Made by a program: the position numbers and the translations under genes
The notes under the pieces: generated by a model
Told to the model about the DNA's origin: nothing
Databases searched by the model: none
What the model saw: the letters and a program-made list of their open reading frames with translations, nothing else
Part shown: positions 1 to 7,519 of the stretch, one piece after another
How positions within the stretch are numbered: the stretch's first letter is position 1
Layout: every line of letters starts with the position of its first letter
From: Oscillospiraceae bacterium
Lineage (GTDB): Bacteria; Bacillota; Clostridia; Oscillospirales; Ruminococcaceae
Assembly (NCBI GenBank): GCA_017468365.1
Contig: JAFUIS010000017.1
Coordinates: 1 to 64,000, forward strand
Length of the DNA stretch: 64,000 nucleotides
Direction of reading: 5' to 3'

Positions 1-18
1 AAAATAGGTCGATGCCGA
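1..18 (+). rRNA. rrf: 5S ribosomal RNA, 3' end only
   Basis: The first 17-18 bases repeat the 3' end of the complete 5S gene at 183-296 (shared AATAGGTCGATGCCG). The rest of this copy, and presumably the 23S and 16S genes, lie upstream of the window. A terminator-like hairpin follows directly. Confidence 0.75.
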
Positions 19-20
19 CA

Positions 21-56
21 CAGCGTAGTCCTTTATGGGCTGCGCTGTTCTTCTTA
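21..56 (+). terminator. Intrinsic terminator after first 5S
   Basis: An 11-bp stem (arms 21-31 and 37-47, with some G-T pairs) and a 5-nt loop are followed by a T-rich tail. It sits between the 5S end and the tRNA, so it may be a processing or leaky termination site. Confidence 0.6.
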
Positions 57-57
57 T

Positions 58-133
58 TCCTCCTTAGCTCAGTTGGCAGAGCATGCGGCTGTTAACCGCA
101 GGGTCGTTGGTTCGAGCCCGACAGGGGGAGCCA
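58..133 (+). tRNA. tRNA-Asn (anticodon GTT)
   Basis: A 76-nt cloverleaf with encoded CCA. The acceptor stem is 58-64 with 123-129, the D-arm contains AGCTCAGTTGG, the anticodon loop CTGTTAA carries GTT (Asn), and the T-arm has GGTTCGAGCCC. Discriminator G130 and CCA at 131-133 follow. It lies between two 5S rRNA copies. Confidence 0.96.
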
Positions 134-138
134 AAAAA

Positions 139-168
139 ACAAGGAACCACATGGTTCCTTGTTTTTTT
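139..168 (+). terminator. Intrinsic terminator after tRNA-Asn
   Basis: A 10-bp perfect stem (139-148 with 153-162) and a 4-nt loop, with A-run and T-run flanks. It would terminate the tRNA transcript. Confidence 0.85.
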
Positions 169-182
169 CATAAAGTTAATAT

Positions 183-296
183 GCGGTGTTTATTACGGCG
201 GGGATCCACCTGTTCCCATTCCGAACACAGTAGTTAAGCCCGTTCGTGCCGAAAATACTTGGAGGGCAGCCTCCCGGGAAAATAGGTCGATGCCGC
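183..296 (+). rRNA. rrf: 5S ribosomal RNA (second copy)
   Basis: About 114 nt with the 5S hallmarks: terminal stem GCGG...CCGC, the CCGAACACAGTAGTTAAG core of loops B and C, and GGTCGATGCCGC at the 3' end. No 23S gene precedes it; the gene before it is tRNA-Asn. The order is therefore 5S, tRNA-Asn, 5S. A terminator follows at 304-332. Confidence 0.9.
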
Positions 297-303
297 AACA
301 AAA

Positions 304-332
304 AGCCCTGATGAAAGTCAGGGCTCTTTTTA
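304..332 (+). terminator. Intrinsic terminator after 5S
   Basis: Stem AGCCCTGA/TCAGGGCT (304-311 with 318-325) and a T-run. It also ends the minus-strand gene 340-1182. Its 22-bp core recurs in inverted form at 1353-1374 with one difference. Confidence 0.85.
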
Positions 333-339
333 TACCTTA

Positions 340-1182
340 TTATAAATATTTTACTCCGCAGGCAAAACCAAAGGACTTTGGATTTTCTGATGCAAGCTTT
401 TGAAGCGCCGTTGGAGCTTGAAGTTTAGGCGGGCGTTTATACGCTTTTCCAAAAATATTTTCAAAAGCCTGTTCGCTGTCCGAAATGCTTCCGATTATTT
501 CAAAATTTTCCGCGAAGGACTTTATTTTTGAGCCTTTTGGCAAAAGTCCGGTCATGTCCGGGTACAAAAGCCAGCTATAACAGATAAAGGCACGGTATTT
601 TCTGTCAGGGAAAAGTTTTTCGAAAAGCCTTTGAGCGTCGGAAAAAGACAAAGACACTCTGTCGTTGCTCAAATCCGCTCCGGTTTGGATATGACAGTTT
701 ATTACGGGAGAACCGGAAGGAAGTTTTTCTTTTTGTGCTTTTGAAAACTCCATATAGGTTTCGCCGAGAAATTCTTTGTCAAGATAGATCATTTCAAAAG
801 CCTGGAATTGCAAAACTCCGACTTTAAAGATTTGGCAATTTATAATGTGGCGAAACCAAAGTGCATCATTCTTACTTATTCCGGGTTTTCCTTTTTCCTT
901 CAGATAAAGTTCGGCACGAAGAGAGATGTCGCGGAAAGTATCTTCAATAATTTTCGGGGGTACGCCAAGCGAAAGATAATCATCATATTTTCCGCATATC
1001 AAATGCACAACAACTGCGAGCCTTGTTACCGGTTTCAGGCGAAGGATTGGAAAGTCGGAAATTTCGCCAAGGTACGCGGTTTTTGAAATTTCTGAGATTT
1101 TCTTTTTTGAAAGAGCCAAAACAACCGCTTTTTCACTTTCGGGAGACAGATTTAGTATCTCCAAAATCTTCTTTTGTTCCAT
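340..1182 (-). CDS. GNAT-like acyltransferase domain protein (NAT_N/GNAT_C type)
   Basis: A 280-aa protein recognised from memory as the two-part N-acyltransferase-like family common in Clostridia. The N-terminal half carries the pattern DTFRDI...WFRHII...G.LQFQ. The C-terminal half has VINCHIQTGADLS, a SF.DA..LFEKLFP segment and YRAFICYSWLL, which match the usual VHIP.G and CHSWLL positions of that family. The substrate is unknown. The ATG at 1182 is chosen because AAAAGGAACG lies just upstream; the longer frame has no ribosome site. It has its own promoter (1318-1345) and is flanked by inverted near-identical terminators. Confidence 0.7.
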   Translation of the reverse strand: MEQKKILEILNLSPESEKAVVLALSKKKISEISKTAYLGEISDFPILRLKPVTRLAVVVHLICGKYDDYLSLGVPPKIIEDTFRDISLRAELYLKEKGKPGISKNDALWFRHIINCQIFKVGVLQFQAFEMIYLDKEFLGETYMEFSKAQKEKLPSGSPVINCHIQTGADLSNDRVSLSFSDAQRLFEKLFPDRKYRAFICYSWLLYPDMTGLLPKGSKIKSFAENFEIIGSISDSEQAFENIFGKAYKRPPKLQAPTALQKLASENPKSFGFACGVKYL

Positions 1183-1317
1183 TTCATCGTTCCTTTTCAT
1201 AAAGATTTTGCGGCGCAAAACCCTTTTGAAAAGAATCACCTAAGGGCTGCACCTTTTTTCAAAAAATCAATCGTTCTATACATAAAAAAGACCCCTTTCA
1301 TAAGTGAATTTAATTAT

Positions 1318-1345
1318 ATTATAAATATATTAAAACAGTTGTCAA
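1318..1345 (-). promoter_or_regulatory. Sigma-A promoter for the GNAT-like gene
   Basis: Reading the minus strand, TTGACA (1340-1345), a 16-nt spacer and TATAAT (1318-1323), about 135 nt upstream of the start at 1182. Confidence 0.75.
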
Positions 1346-1380
1346 CAAAAAAAGCCCTGACTTTCGTCAGGGCTTTTTTG
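1346..1380 (-). terminator. Intrinsic terminator after the 101-aa gene
   Basis: Stem AGCCCTGA/TCAGGGCT (1353-1374) flanked by A-run and T-run, so it can work in both directions. It separates the riboswitch-controlled gene from the next promoter, making that gene monocistronic. Confidence 0.85.
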
Positions 1381-1383
1381 TGC

Positions 1384-1689
1384 TCAGTTTTGAGCACGGC
1401 ATTTATACCACGCGGATCCGCCGTGCTCATCGGTTATTTTCTTATAATCTATCCGAAGATAGTTGGGGTACAGCTTTTTAAAATGCCGGGGCGAAGAAAA
1501 AAGCATTCCTTCGTTGAAACCGGTGATGAAGGAAACAGTGCGGTCCCGATGAAGCTTGACCGGCGATTTAAGTTTTTCCGGAAGGTCGAAGCCCAAAGAC
1601 CGAAGGTGATTTTTAAGGCGCTCTTCATCGGATTCTTCAAAGCTCAGGTAAATGACTTCGTATTTTTTTAAAAGCTGAGTGACGTCCAT
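1384..1689 (-). CDS. Unknown 101-aa protein under a SAM-type riboswitch
   Basis: Not recognised. A soluble, charged protein with no signal peptide or membrane segment; it opens MDVTQLLKKYEVIYL and contains a basic stretch around RHFKKLYPNYLRIDYKK. The ATG at 1689 has AAAGGAG eight bases upstream; a TTG two codons earlier is less likely. It stands alone: an S-box-like leader with attenuator (1729-1868) lies upstream and a strong terminator (1346-1380) lies downstream. Regulation by S-adenosylmethionine would place it in methionine, SAM or sulfur metabolism, but that is inference from the leader. Its last 50 bases carry three copies of the TGAGCAC word, one in each reading frame. Confidence 0.7.
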   Translation of the reverse strand: MDVTQLLKKYEVIYLSFEESDEERLKNHLRSLGFDLPEKLKSPVKLHRDRTVSFITGFNEGMLFSSPRHFKKLYPNYLRIDYKKITDEHGGSAWYKCRAQN

Positions 1690-1728
1690 TTGCAAAACTC
1701 CTTTTGTAATATTCCAAAAAAGAGCGCG

Positions 1729-1756
1729 AAAAAAGACCCATCGTTTCCGATGGGCC
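1729..1756 (-). terminator. Riboswitch expression-platform terminator
   Basis: On the minus transcript, GGCCCATCG/CGATGGGTC with a 4-nt loop and a T-run (1729-1734). The upstream CCGATGGG at 1792-1799 is perfectly complementary to its 5' arm CCCATCGG, giving mutually exclusive antiterminator and terminator forms. Confidence 0.8.
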
Positions 1757-1784
1757 TTTTTTCAGTCGTCAAAAAACAAATAAA

Positions 1785-1868
1785 AGGAAGTCCCATCGGT
1801 CAGGCATTAGCACCTTACGTTTGCAGGTTGCTGTGCGGTCACGGAGCCTGTCTCTCGCGCACTCTTTA
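1785..1868 (-). promoter_or_regulatory. S-box-like (SAM-I clan) riboswitch aptamer
   Basis: The minus transcript has the S-box core GCAACC (1826-1831), a P3 stem (AGGT/ACCT at 1825-1828 and 1812-1815) and then GGTGCTAATGCC. P2 is GTGCG/CGCAC (1858-1862 with 1833-1837) with GAG and GTGAC elements suggesting a kink-turn. The P2 loop CAGGC (1846-1850) is complementary to GCCTG (1801-1805), as expected for the S-box pseudoknot. P1 is poorly defined, so the subtype (SAM-I or SAM-I/IV variant) is uncertain. Confidence 0.72.
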
Positions 1869-1878
1869 TGGTGATTTT

Positions 1879-1906
1879 ATTATATTCCATTCGGGGAAAA
1901 ACGCAA
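1879..1906 (-). promoter_or_regulatory. Promoter of the riboswitch transcript
   Basis: On the minus strand TTGCGT (1901-1906), a 16-nt spacer and TATAAT (1879-1884). Transcription would start about ten bases before the aptamer. Confidence 0.6.
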
Positions 1907-2036
1907 GGACAAAAACGCACCGACAAAGCCTATGGACAAGAACCTTTTGCGGTGGTAAAATGGATTTGGAATCAAAAGCATTTTACAAACCGTATTATTG
2001 TTTTGCAAAATTACTAAACGTAAAGGAAGTTTCGGT

Positions 2037-2840
2037 ATGTTCGGCGCAAAAAACCTTAAAATCGATATGGATGGCGCTTTTATGGAGGTTGCCGCCTTTG
2101 GAAAAGGAGAGAGAAATCTTATAATTCTTCCGGGTCTCGGCGACGGACTTACCACCGTCGGCGGAAAAGCTGTTCCCATGGCTCTGATGTACCGACTTTT
2201 TGCAAAGGATTTTCGGGTCTTTATGATGAGCCGAAGAAAGCCGCTTCCGGCGGATTTTGATACCGAAAAAATGGCGGCGGATATCGCAGCGGCCATGGAT
2301 AAGCTTGGGATAGAAAAGGCAAACTTTGTCGGAGTTTCCATGGGCGGAATGATAACCCAGCATTTTTGCGCAGATTTTCCCGAAAGGGTGAGCAAAGCGG
2401 TGCTGGTCGTTACGGCGGCAAAGCCGAGCGAAATTCTTTCCGCCAACATTGAAGAATGGACGGAAATGGCAAAACGGGGCGACGGCACCGCGCTTATGGA
2501 CAGCAACGTCAGGAACATGTATTCCGACGGATATTACAGGAAAAACCGCTGGCTGACGCCAATTATGGGCAAGATAGCCGTTCCCAAAAACCCGGAAAGG
2601 TTTTTGAGCATGGCAAAAGCCTGCGCCGAGCACGACGCTTTTTCAAAGCTTGAAAAGATAAATGCGCCGGTGCTCATAATCTGCGGAACAGAGGATAGAA
2701 CCGTAGGCGCAGATGCTTCTTATGAAATGGCGAAAAAAATTCCCGGCGCAAGGCTTTTTGCCTATGAAGGATTTCGCCATGCGCTTTATGAGGAAGCGCC
2801 GGATTTTAATAAAAAGGTTTTGGATTTTCTTAACGAATAA
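2037..2840 (+). CDS. Alpha/beta hydrolase
   Basis: A 267-aa single-domain alpha/beta hydrolase. The oxyanion region is LPGLGDG (about 31-37), the nucleophile elbow is G-V-S-M-G with Ser101, the acid is probably Asp220 in GTEDRTV, and the histidine is His248 in FRHALYEE. The triad is complete, so an esterase-, lipase- or C-C-hydrolase-like activity is likely; the substrate cannot be inferred. The ATG at 2037 follows AAAGGAAG. It is alone on this strand and converges on the MATE gene through the terminator at 2847-2873. Confidence 0.85.
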   Translation: MFGAKNLKIDMDGAFMEVAAFGKGERNLIILPGLGDGLTTVGGKAVPMALMYRLFAKDFRVFMMSRRKPLPADFDTEKMAADIAAAMDKLGIEKANFVGVSMGGMITQHFCADFPERVSKAVLVVTAAKPSEILSANIEEWTEMAKRGDGTALMDSNVRNMYSDGYYRKNRWLTPIMGKIAVPKNPERFLSMAKACAEHDAFSKLEKINAPVLIICGTEDRTVGADASYEMAKKIPGARLFAYEGFRHALYEEAPDFNKKVLDFLNE

Positions 2841-2846
2841 AAAAGA

Positions 2847-2873
2847 GCCTGCGGCAAAGCCGCAGGCCTTTTT
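2847..2873 (+). terminator. Bidirectional terminator
   Basis: A 9-bp stem GCCTGCGGC/GCCGCAGGC with a 3-nt loop, A-run on the left and T-run on the right, between convergent genes. Confidence 0.9.
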
Positions 2874-2883
2874 CTTTTGTTTT

Positions 2884-4275
2884 TTAAAGTCCCATGATAT
2901 CGGCGTTTTTGCGTTCAAGCCTTTTGAAAAGGCGGATAAGAACAATGACCGCCGCGGCGGAAAGGATAAGTTCCGCACAAAACTGGGAATAGGGAAGTCC
3001 GAAAACGGAAAAACTTTTGTAAAGGATAAGGATAAAGGGGATTTCGAGAACGATTTTTCTTGCAACGGCAAAGAAGAGCGAAAGTTTTCCCATGCCGCAG
3101 GCCTGGTAAACGCCGACGCCGATGAAATCCACCGCAAGAAAGACCATAGCGAGGGAAAATCCTTTTAGGAATGCGCCGCCGAGTTCGGCGATGTCGCGGT
3201 TATCCATAAAGAGGCCGACGATGTTTTCGGCAAAGATATAATAGAAAACGGTCACCGCCGCAAGGAAAACAACGGTTACGTTCATAGTGAAAAGAAGAGC
3301 CTTTTTCATGCGTTTTACGTTGCCGCAGGCAAAGTTATAACCGATGAGGGGCATGATTCCCTGCGAAATTCCAAGGGCAACATAAAAGGGGATCTGGTTG
3401 ACCTTTTGCGCAATTCCCATGGCGGCAACGGCAACTTCACCGGCAGAAGCGGTAAGGTTATTGAAAAGGGTGATTCCCGCAACGTTTAAAAGGTTCTGGA
3501 TAGAAGCGGGAACGCCGACTCCGCAGACTCCGGAAACGACGGATTTTTCGAAAGAAAGGCTTCGGATATCAACGGAAACAAAGGTTTTTTTGCGTTTTAT
3601 AAAAAGAACAGCAAGGAAATAAACGCAGGAAAAACAGTTGGCAAGAAGGGTGGCAAAACCTGCGCCGGCTGCTCCCATTCCAAGACCCATGGGTATCTCT
3701 TCGGCGGAGAGGATAAAAAACGGGTCGATGATTATGTTTAAAAGACAGCCGCCGGTAAGACCGATGCTTGCATGGACGGAAGAACCTTCAGCACGGAAAA
3801 GATAAGCCATGACCATGGCGGTTATGGAAGGAACAGCGCCGCAGACGGAAGTATAGAAAACGTAATCTTTGGTGGCGGAAAAGGTGACTTCGTCCGCACC
3901 CAGAAGATGAAGAAGCGGAGTATTGAAAAATCCGGTCAGAAGCGAAAAAAGAATTCCGCAAAAGACCGCACACCAAAAACCAAAAACGGAGCTTTTCTTT
4001 ACGGTGTCAAAATCTTTTTTGCCCAAAGCGCGGCTCATCATGCTGGAACTTCCGACGCCGAAAAGGTTGTTGACCGCATTGAACGCAAGAAGAAGCGGCG
4101 CCGCAAGAGTTACGGCGGAGTTCTGAATGGGGTCCCCGAGCATTCCCACAAAGAAGGTGTCCGCAAGGTTATAAACTATCATGACCAGGGAAGAAAGCAT
4201 TGCGGGAAGGGAAAGATGAAGCACCGCTTTCGGAATGGACATATTTTCGAAAATTTCGGTTTTGTTTACTGACAT
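2884..4275 (-). CDS. MATE family efflux transporter
   Basis: A 463-aa integral membrane protein with about 12 predicted helices and the MATE N-terminus (LSLPAMLSSLVMIVYNLADTFFVG). It also has the duplicated half-repeat signature GVGVPASIQNLLNVAG. MATE proteins use a Na+ or H+ gradient to export drugs or metabolites across the cytoplasmic membrane; the substrate is not predictable. The start follows AAAGAGG in the leader. An XRE-type regulator lies about 100 bp upstream on the same strand, which may be coincidental. Confidence 0.9.
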   Translation of the reverse strand: MSVNKTEIFENMSIPKAVLHLSLPAMLSSLVMIVYNLADTFFVGMLGDPIQNSAVTLAAPLLLAFNAVNNLFGVGSSSMMSRALGKKDFDTVKKSSVFGFWCAVFCGILFSLLTGFFNTPLLHLLGADEVTFSATKDYVFYTSVCGAVPSITAMVMAYLFRAEGSSVHASIGLTGGCLLNIIIDPFFILSAEEIPMGLGMGAAGAGFATLLANCFSCVYFLAVLFIKRKKTFVSVDIRSLSFEKSVVSGVCGVGVPASIQNLLNVAGITLFNNLTASAGEVAVAAMGIAQKVNQIPFYVALGISQGIMPLIGYNFACGNVKRMKKALLFTMNVTVVFLAAVTVFYYIFAENIVGLFMDNRDIAELGGAFLKGFSLAMVFLAVDFIGVGVYQACGMGKLSLFFAVARKIVLEIPFILILYKSFSVFGLPYSQFCAELILSAAAVIVLIRLFKRLERKNADIMGL

Positions 4276-4377
4276 TTTTTAAACCTCTTTAACAAAAAAA
4301 CAGAGCCGAAAGGCCCTTTTCTGAAAACTATTTTATCACAAAAGCAAAGCGCAGTAAAGAAAAAAAGCGGCGGCTTT

Positions 4378-4905
4378 TCAGTCGTCGCTTAATTTATAGG
4401 CGTTGTTCTCAACATAGATGCACATTTTGTTATAAAAATAAATATAAAGTCCGAAAGAAAAAACGGGAAGGACAATGAGAATGACGTTGCCAAAAAGAAG
4501 GCCTTTGAAAAGCACAAAGCCGAAAAGGGAAAAACAGACCGACGACCACAAAAAGCCGATGACAAAAAGGGCAAAAATGATTATCCCCCAAAAGACGAAC
4601 CAACTTTTGTTTTCTGCAATCCAGTTTTGCTTCCAAAAAGCGGCGCGCTCTTTAGGAGTAAAGGAATCGGGAGTTTTTTCTTTTTTTGACTGCGTTTCAA
4701 AGCCGCCTTCAAGAAGCTCTTCGATGGAAACAGAAAATTCTTTTGAAAGAAGACGAAGGGTTTCGATATCCGGCATATAGTTTCCGTTTTCCCAACGGGA
4801 AACAGTTTTGTTCGAAACACAAAGTTTTCTTCCAAGTTCCTCCTGGGTAAGGTTTTTGGATTTTCTTAAAGCGGCAATAAATCTTCCTGTTTTTTGCTGG
4901 TCCAT
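4378..4905 (-). CDS. XRE-family regulator with C-terminal membrane domain
   Basis: A 175-aa protein. The N-terminal Cro/C1-type helix-turn-helix spans about residues 5-60 (LTQEELGRKLCVSNKTVSRW then ENGNYMPDIETL). The C-terminal half has two or three hydrophobic segments (WFVFWGIIIFALFVIGF, FKGLLFGNVILIVLPVF). This HTH-plus-membrane layout is common in Firmicutes, where such proteins may respond to the envelope; its target is unknown. The ATG at 4905 follows AAAGGGGGCG. It is divergent from the DUF2804 gene, which it might control. Confidence 0.85.
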   Translation of the reverse strand: MDQQKTGRFIAALRKSKNLTQEELGRKLCVSNKTVSRWENGNYMPDIETLRLLSKEFSVSIEELLEGGFETQSKKEKTPDSFTPKERAAFWKQNWIAENKSWFVFWGIIIFALFVIGFLWSSVCFSLFGFVLFKGLLFGNVILIVLPVFSFGLYIYFYNKMCIYVENNAYKLSDD

Positions 4906-5051
4906 AAAAGCGCCCCCTTTATTTAAGATTATTTTAGCACAAAGCTTTGACAAAGTCTTCCCCACAAAAGGCGAATGTCATAAAAAGACTTTATTTTTTA
5001 ACAAAAGGCGGTTATAATGAAGAAAAAAGCGGCGGGAAAGGAGCATTTTTT

Positions 5052-6095
5052 ATGCAGCACGAAATTACCGAAAAACAAAAACTTTTGGACAAAAACGGAA
5101 ACATCGCGAACCCCGGCTTTGCAAAAAGGCTTCTTTGGGAATATGACCGCAAAGATATAAAAGCGCCAAAATGGCGCATCAAGGAATGGGATTATTACTA
5201 TATCGGAAATCAGGATTACGGTCTTTGCCTTACCATTGCGGATGCCGGTTTTGTGGCAAGCCATTCGGTTTCGATCCTCGGCTTTGGCGAAAAAACTTTT
5301 CAGTATAACGGTTCCGAAATGGGCGCTTTTCCTCTTGGAAAAGTCGGCATGCCCCGAACTTCCGAATTTGGCGACGTTTCGGTAAAACAGGGAAAACTTG
5401 AAATGGAATTCAAAAACGACGGAGTGATCCGTGTTCTCAGGGGAAAATATGAGGATTACTGCAAAACCGGAAAAGACCTTGTTTTTGACGTAAAGCTCAC
5501 CAGAATTCCGGAAGAGAGCATGGTTATTGCAACGCCTTTTGATAAGGATAAACATTTTTATTATAACCAGAAGATAAACTGCATGGCGGCAGAAGGATAT
5601 TTTGAATTTGACGGAAAACGATATGATTTTTCCGAAGAAAACGGCGCCATGGCAACTCTTGACTGGGGCCGCGGAGTCTGGACTTATGACAACACATGGC
5701 TTTGGGGAAGCGGCCAGATGTACCTTGAAAACGGCGACCGCTTCGGTTTCAACATCGGCTACGGCTTTGGAAACACCTCCGCAGCTTCCGAAAACATGCT
5801 TTTTTATAACGGAACCAGCCACAAGCTTGAGGACGTCACCTTCAACATTCCCCAAAACGAAAAGGGCGAATATCTTTATATGGAGCCCTGGACTTTTACC
5901 AGCAGCGACGGACGCTTTGAGATGACCTTTGAACCCGTCATCGACAGATGTCCGCCGGCGGATTTTGGAATAATCGCGATGCTTCCGCACCAGGTTTTTG
6001 GAAAAATGAGCGGAAAAGCCGTTCTTGACGACGGAAAAATTATTGAGATAAAGGACAGAATGGTCTTTGCCGAAAGAGTTCACAACAAGTGGTAA
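5052..6095 (+). CDS. DUF2804 domain-containing protein
   Basis: A 347-aa protein matching the DUF2804 family: an N-terminal EKQKLLDKNGNIANPGFA segment, a central WRIKEWDYYYIGN region and the typical DWGRGVWTYDNTWLWGS motif. The fold resembles lipocalin or tocopherol-cyclase-like proteins and the function is unknown. It has no signal peptide, so it is probably cytoplasmic. The ATG at 5052 is preceded by AAAGGAG; the 35 codons upstream in this frame are unlikely to be translated. TATAAT sits about 30 bases before the start but a good -35 is missing. It is followed by a short membrane-protein group. Confidence 0.85.
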   Translation: MQHEITEKQKLLDKNGNIANPGFAKRLLWEYDRKDIKAPKWRIKEWDYYYIGNQDYGLCLTIADAGFVASHSVSILGFGEKTFQYNGSEMGAFPLGKVGMPRTSEFGDVSVKQGKLEMEFKNDGVIRVLRGKYEDYCKTGKDLVFDVKLTRIPEESMVIATPFDKDKHFYYNQKINCMAAEGYFEFDGKRYDFSEENGAMATLDWGRGVWTYDNTWLWGSGQMYLENGDRFGFNIGYGFGNTSAASENMLFYNGTSHKLEDVTFNIPQNEKGEYLYMEPWTFTSSDGRFEMTFEPVIDRCPPADFGIIAMLPHQVFGKMSGKAVLDDGKIIEIKDRMVFAERVHNKW

Positions 6096-6111
6096 CGCGA
6101 AAGGACAAAAA

Positions 6112-6534
6112 ATGAAGGAACATTATTTAAGAATAATTGCGGCGGCGCTGGTTTTCGGACTTATGATAGGCGGTGCGGTGTTTTTTACCGAGCCTTCAAG
6201 GGTCATCGATACCAAGGGCGAAACGGATATCTACCGCTTTTTTAAGGTGCATCCCCACGGCCGCGAAGAGATTCCCGAATGTTTTGAGGGTGAAAAGGAA
6301 GAAGAGATACTCGAGATCCTTAAAACCGCCAGAAAAAAGAACTATAAAATAAAGTTTTCGCCGGTGGCTCAGGAAGATATGGCCTATAACATCTATCTTC
6401 AGGATTACGATGACGTTTATTTCATCACCCTCGGAAAAGTTAACGTGGTTTTTGAAGATTCCGCAAAAGGCGGTTATGAAATTGTGAACGCCGAAGAGAT
6501 AATCGAAAAAATCGATGCCCTTCTGGCGGAATAA
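6112..6534 (+). CDS. Small membrane-anchored protein, unknown
   Basis: 140 aa, not recognised. One N-terminal hydrophobic segment (about residues 6-24, IIAAALVFGLMIGGAVFF) is followed by a mostly acidic soluble part, so it is probably anchored in the membrane with its C-terminal domain outside. The ATG at 6112 has AAAGGA six bases before it. It begins 16 bp after the DUF2804 gene and is probably co-transcribed. Confidence 0.7.
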   Translation: MKEHYLRIIAAALVFGLMIGGAVFFTEPSRVIDTKGETDIYRFFKVHPHGREEIPECFEGEKEEEILEILKTARKKNYKIKFSPVAQEDMAYNIYLQDYDDVYFITLGKVNVVFEDSAKGGYEIVNAEEIIEKIDALLAE

Positions 6535-6602
6535 CGAGGCTGTTGCATTTTTCCTTTTCAAAGGTACTTTATTATTGAAGGACCGGAAAAGGAGGAACAA
6601 AG

Positions 6603-6872
6603 ATGGGAATCGGAACTTTTATCTTTTTGATTGCAGCGGCAACGGCGCTGACCCTTTTCGGAGCGGGTTTTGTGTTTCAGGTTTCGTTTTGCGTCGCAAA
6701 AACCCTTCCGGTAAGGCTTGTTCCATTAGCCGGAGGCACCGCCTGGGCGATATTTTTGATAATAAAAGCGGAAACAGCCTATTTTGTAATCTTTTCGGTG
6801 CCTTTTATCCTTGGAATTTCGGCGGCGCTTTTAAAAGATTTTCTTAAAAGGAGAAAGGAGAAGCTTTTGTGA
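6603..6872 (+). CDS. Small integral membrane protein, unknown (1 of 3)
   Basis: 89 aa with two or three hydrophobic segments and a basic tail (KRRKEKLL). Not recognised. The start is supported by AAAAGGAGGAAC. Its stop TGA overlaps the GTG start of the next gene (GTGA), so the two are translationally coupled. Confidence 0.7.
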   Translation: MGIGTFIFLIAAATALTLFGAGFVFQVSFCVAKTLPVRLVPLAGGTAWAIFLIIKAETAYFVIFSVPFILGISAALLKDFLKRRKEKLL

Positions 6873-7126
6873 GAGGCGTTGGGGTAATATTTCTGTTTGT
6901 TTTTGCCGCGTTGATTTTTGGCGGAACGGGTTTTCTTGTTCAGGCGGCGGCAAACAAAAGCGCAAAAAGTTGGCCAAAACTTATTTTGCCGGTTTTTCTT
7001 TCGTGCGCAACGGTTTTTATGATAGCAAAGCCGACTTTCTTTTTCTATTGGGTAGCAAGCGCGTTTGCTTTTTTGGGAGCGGCGGCGGCTTTGGCGATGC
7101 ATTTAATTAAAAAAAGAAAGGCATAA
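6869..7126 (+). CDS. Small integral membrane protein, unknown (2 of 3)
   Basis: 85 aa with three hydrophobic segments and a basic end (HLIKKRKA). The GTG start at 6869 overlaps the previous stop and has GAAAGGAG upstream. Similar size and layout to its neighbours, though without obvious sequence identity. Confidence 0.68.
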   Translation: MRGVGVIFLFVFAALIFGGTGFLVQAAANKSAKSWPKLILPVFLSCATVFMIAKPTFFFYWVASAFAFLGAAAALAMHLIKKRKA

Positions 7127-7127
7127 A

Positions 7128-7412
7128 ATGTATATCATCTTTTCATCGATACTTGCGGGAATGGTTGCCGCGGCGCAGGTTTTTCTTTGCAAAAAATCAA
7201 AAAGCAGCCTTTTAAAACTTCTTCCGATTTTTTCGGCGGCTGCAATGTTTTTGCTGGCGGCATTTATCCGCGGCGAAAATTTTTTGGCAGATGCGGTTTA
7301 CGGAATTTTCGGCCGGGGGATCTTTGCCATAGTTGTGATTTTACGGATTGGCGGAATTTCAGCCGCTGTTGGTTCCATAGTCGGACTTTTATATTCATAT
7401 TTTAAAAAGTGA
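7128..7412 (+). CDS. Small integral membrane protein, unknown (3 of 3)
   Basis: 94 aa with about three hydrophobic segments; two consecutive lysines near position 22 separate the first and second. It starts one base after the previous stop, with AAAGAAAGG upstream. A terminator follows, so it ends the group. The trio resembles subunits of a small membrane complex, but no family is recognised. Confidence 0.68.
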   Translation: MYIIFSSILAGMVAAAQVFLCKKSKSSLLKLLPIFSAAAMFLLAAFIRGENFLADAVYGIFGRGIFAIVVILRIGGISAAVGSIVGLLYSYFKK

Positions 7413-7436
7413 ACGGCAAAAAGCCGTTCCTTTTTT
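7411..7436 (+). terminator. Intrinsic terminator
   Basis: Stem GAACGGC/GCCGTTC with an AAAAA loop and a T-run, overlapping the stop codon of the preceding gene. Confidence 0.85.
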
Positions 7437-7455
7437 GTTATAAGGAAAAATCCGC

Positions 7456-7484
7456 TTGACAAAGCCATTTTTTGGGGCTATACT
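7456..7484 (+). promoter_or_regulatory. Sigma-A promoter for the DUF2284 gene
   Basis: TTGACA (7456-7461), a 17-nt spacer and TATACT (7479-7484), 36 bp before the start codon. Confidence 0.85.
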
Positions 7485-7519
7485 GATGCTAGAATATTAT
7501 CGAAAGGGGCGATTTTCCG

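Noticed and set aside
83-403. Open frame across tRNA-Asn and 5S rRNA.
   Set aside because: It runs through two structural RNA genes and two terminators.
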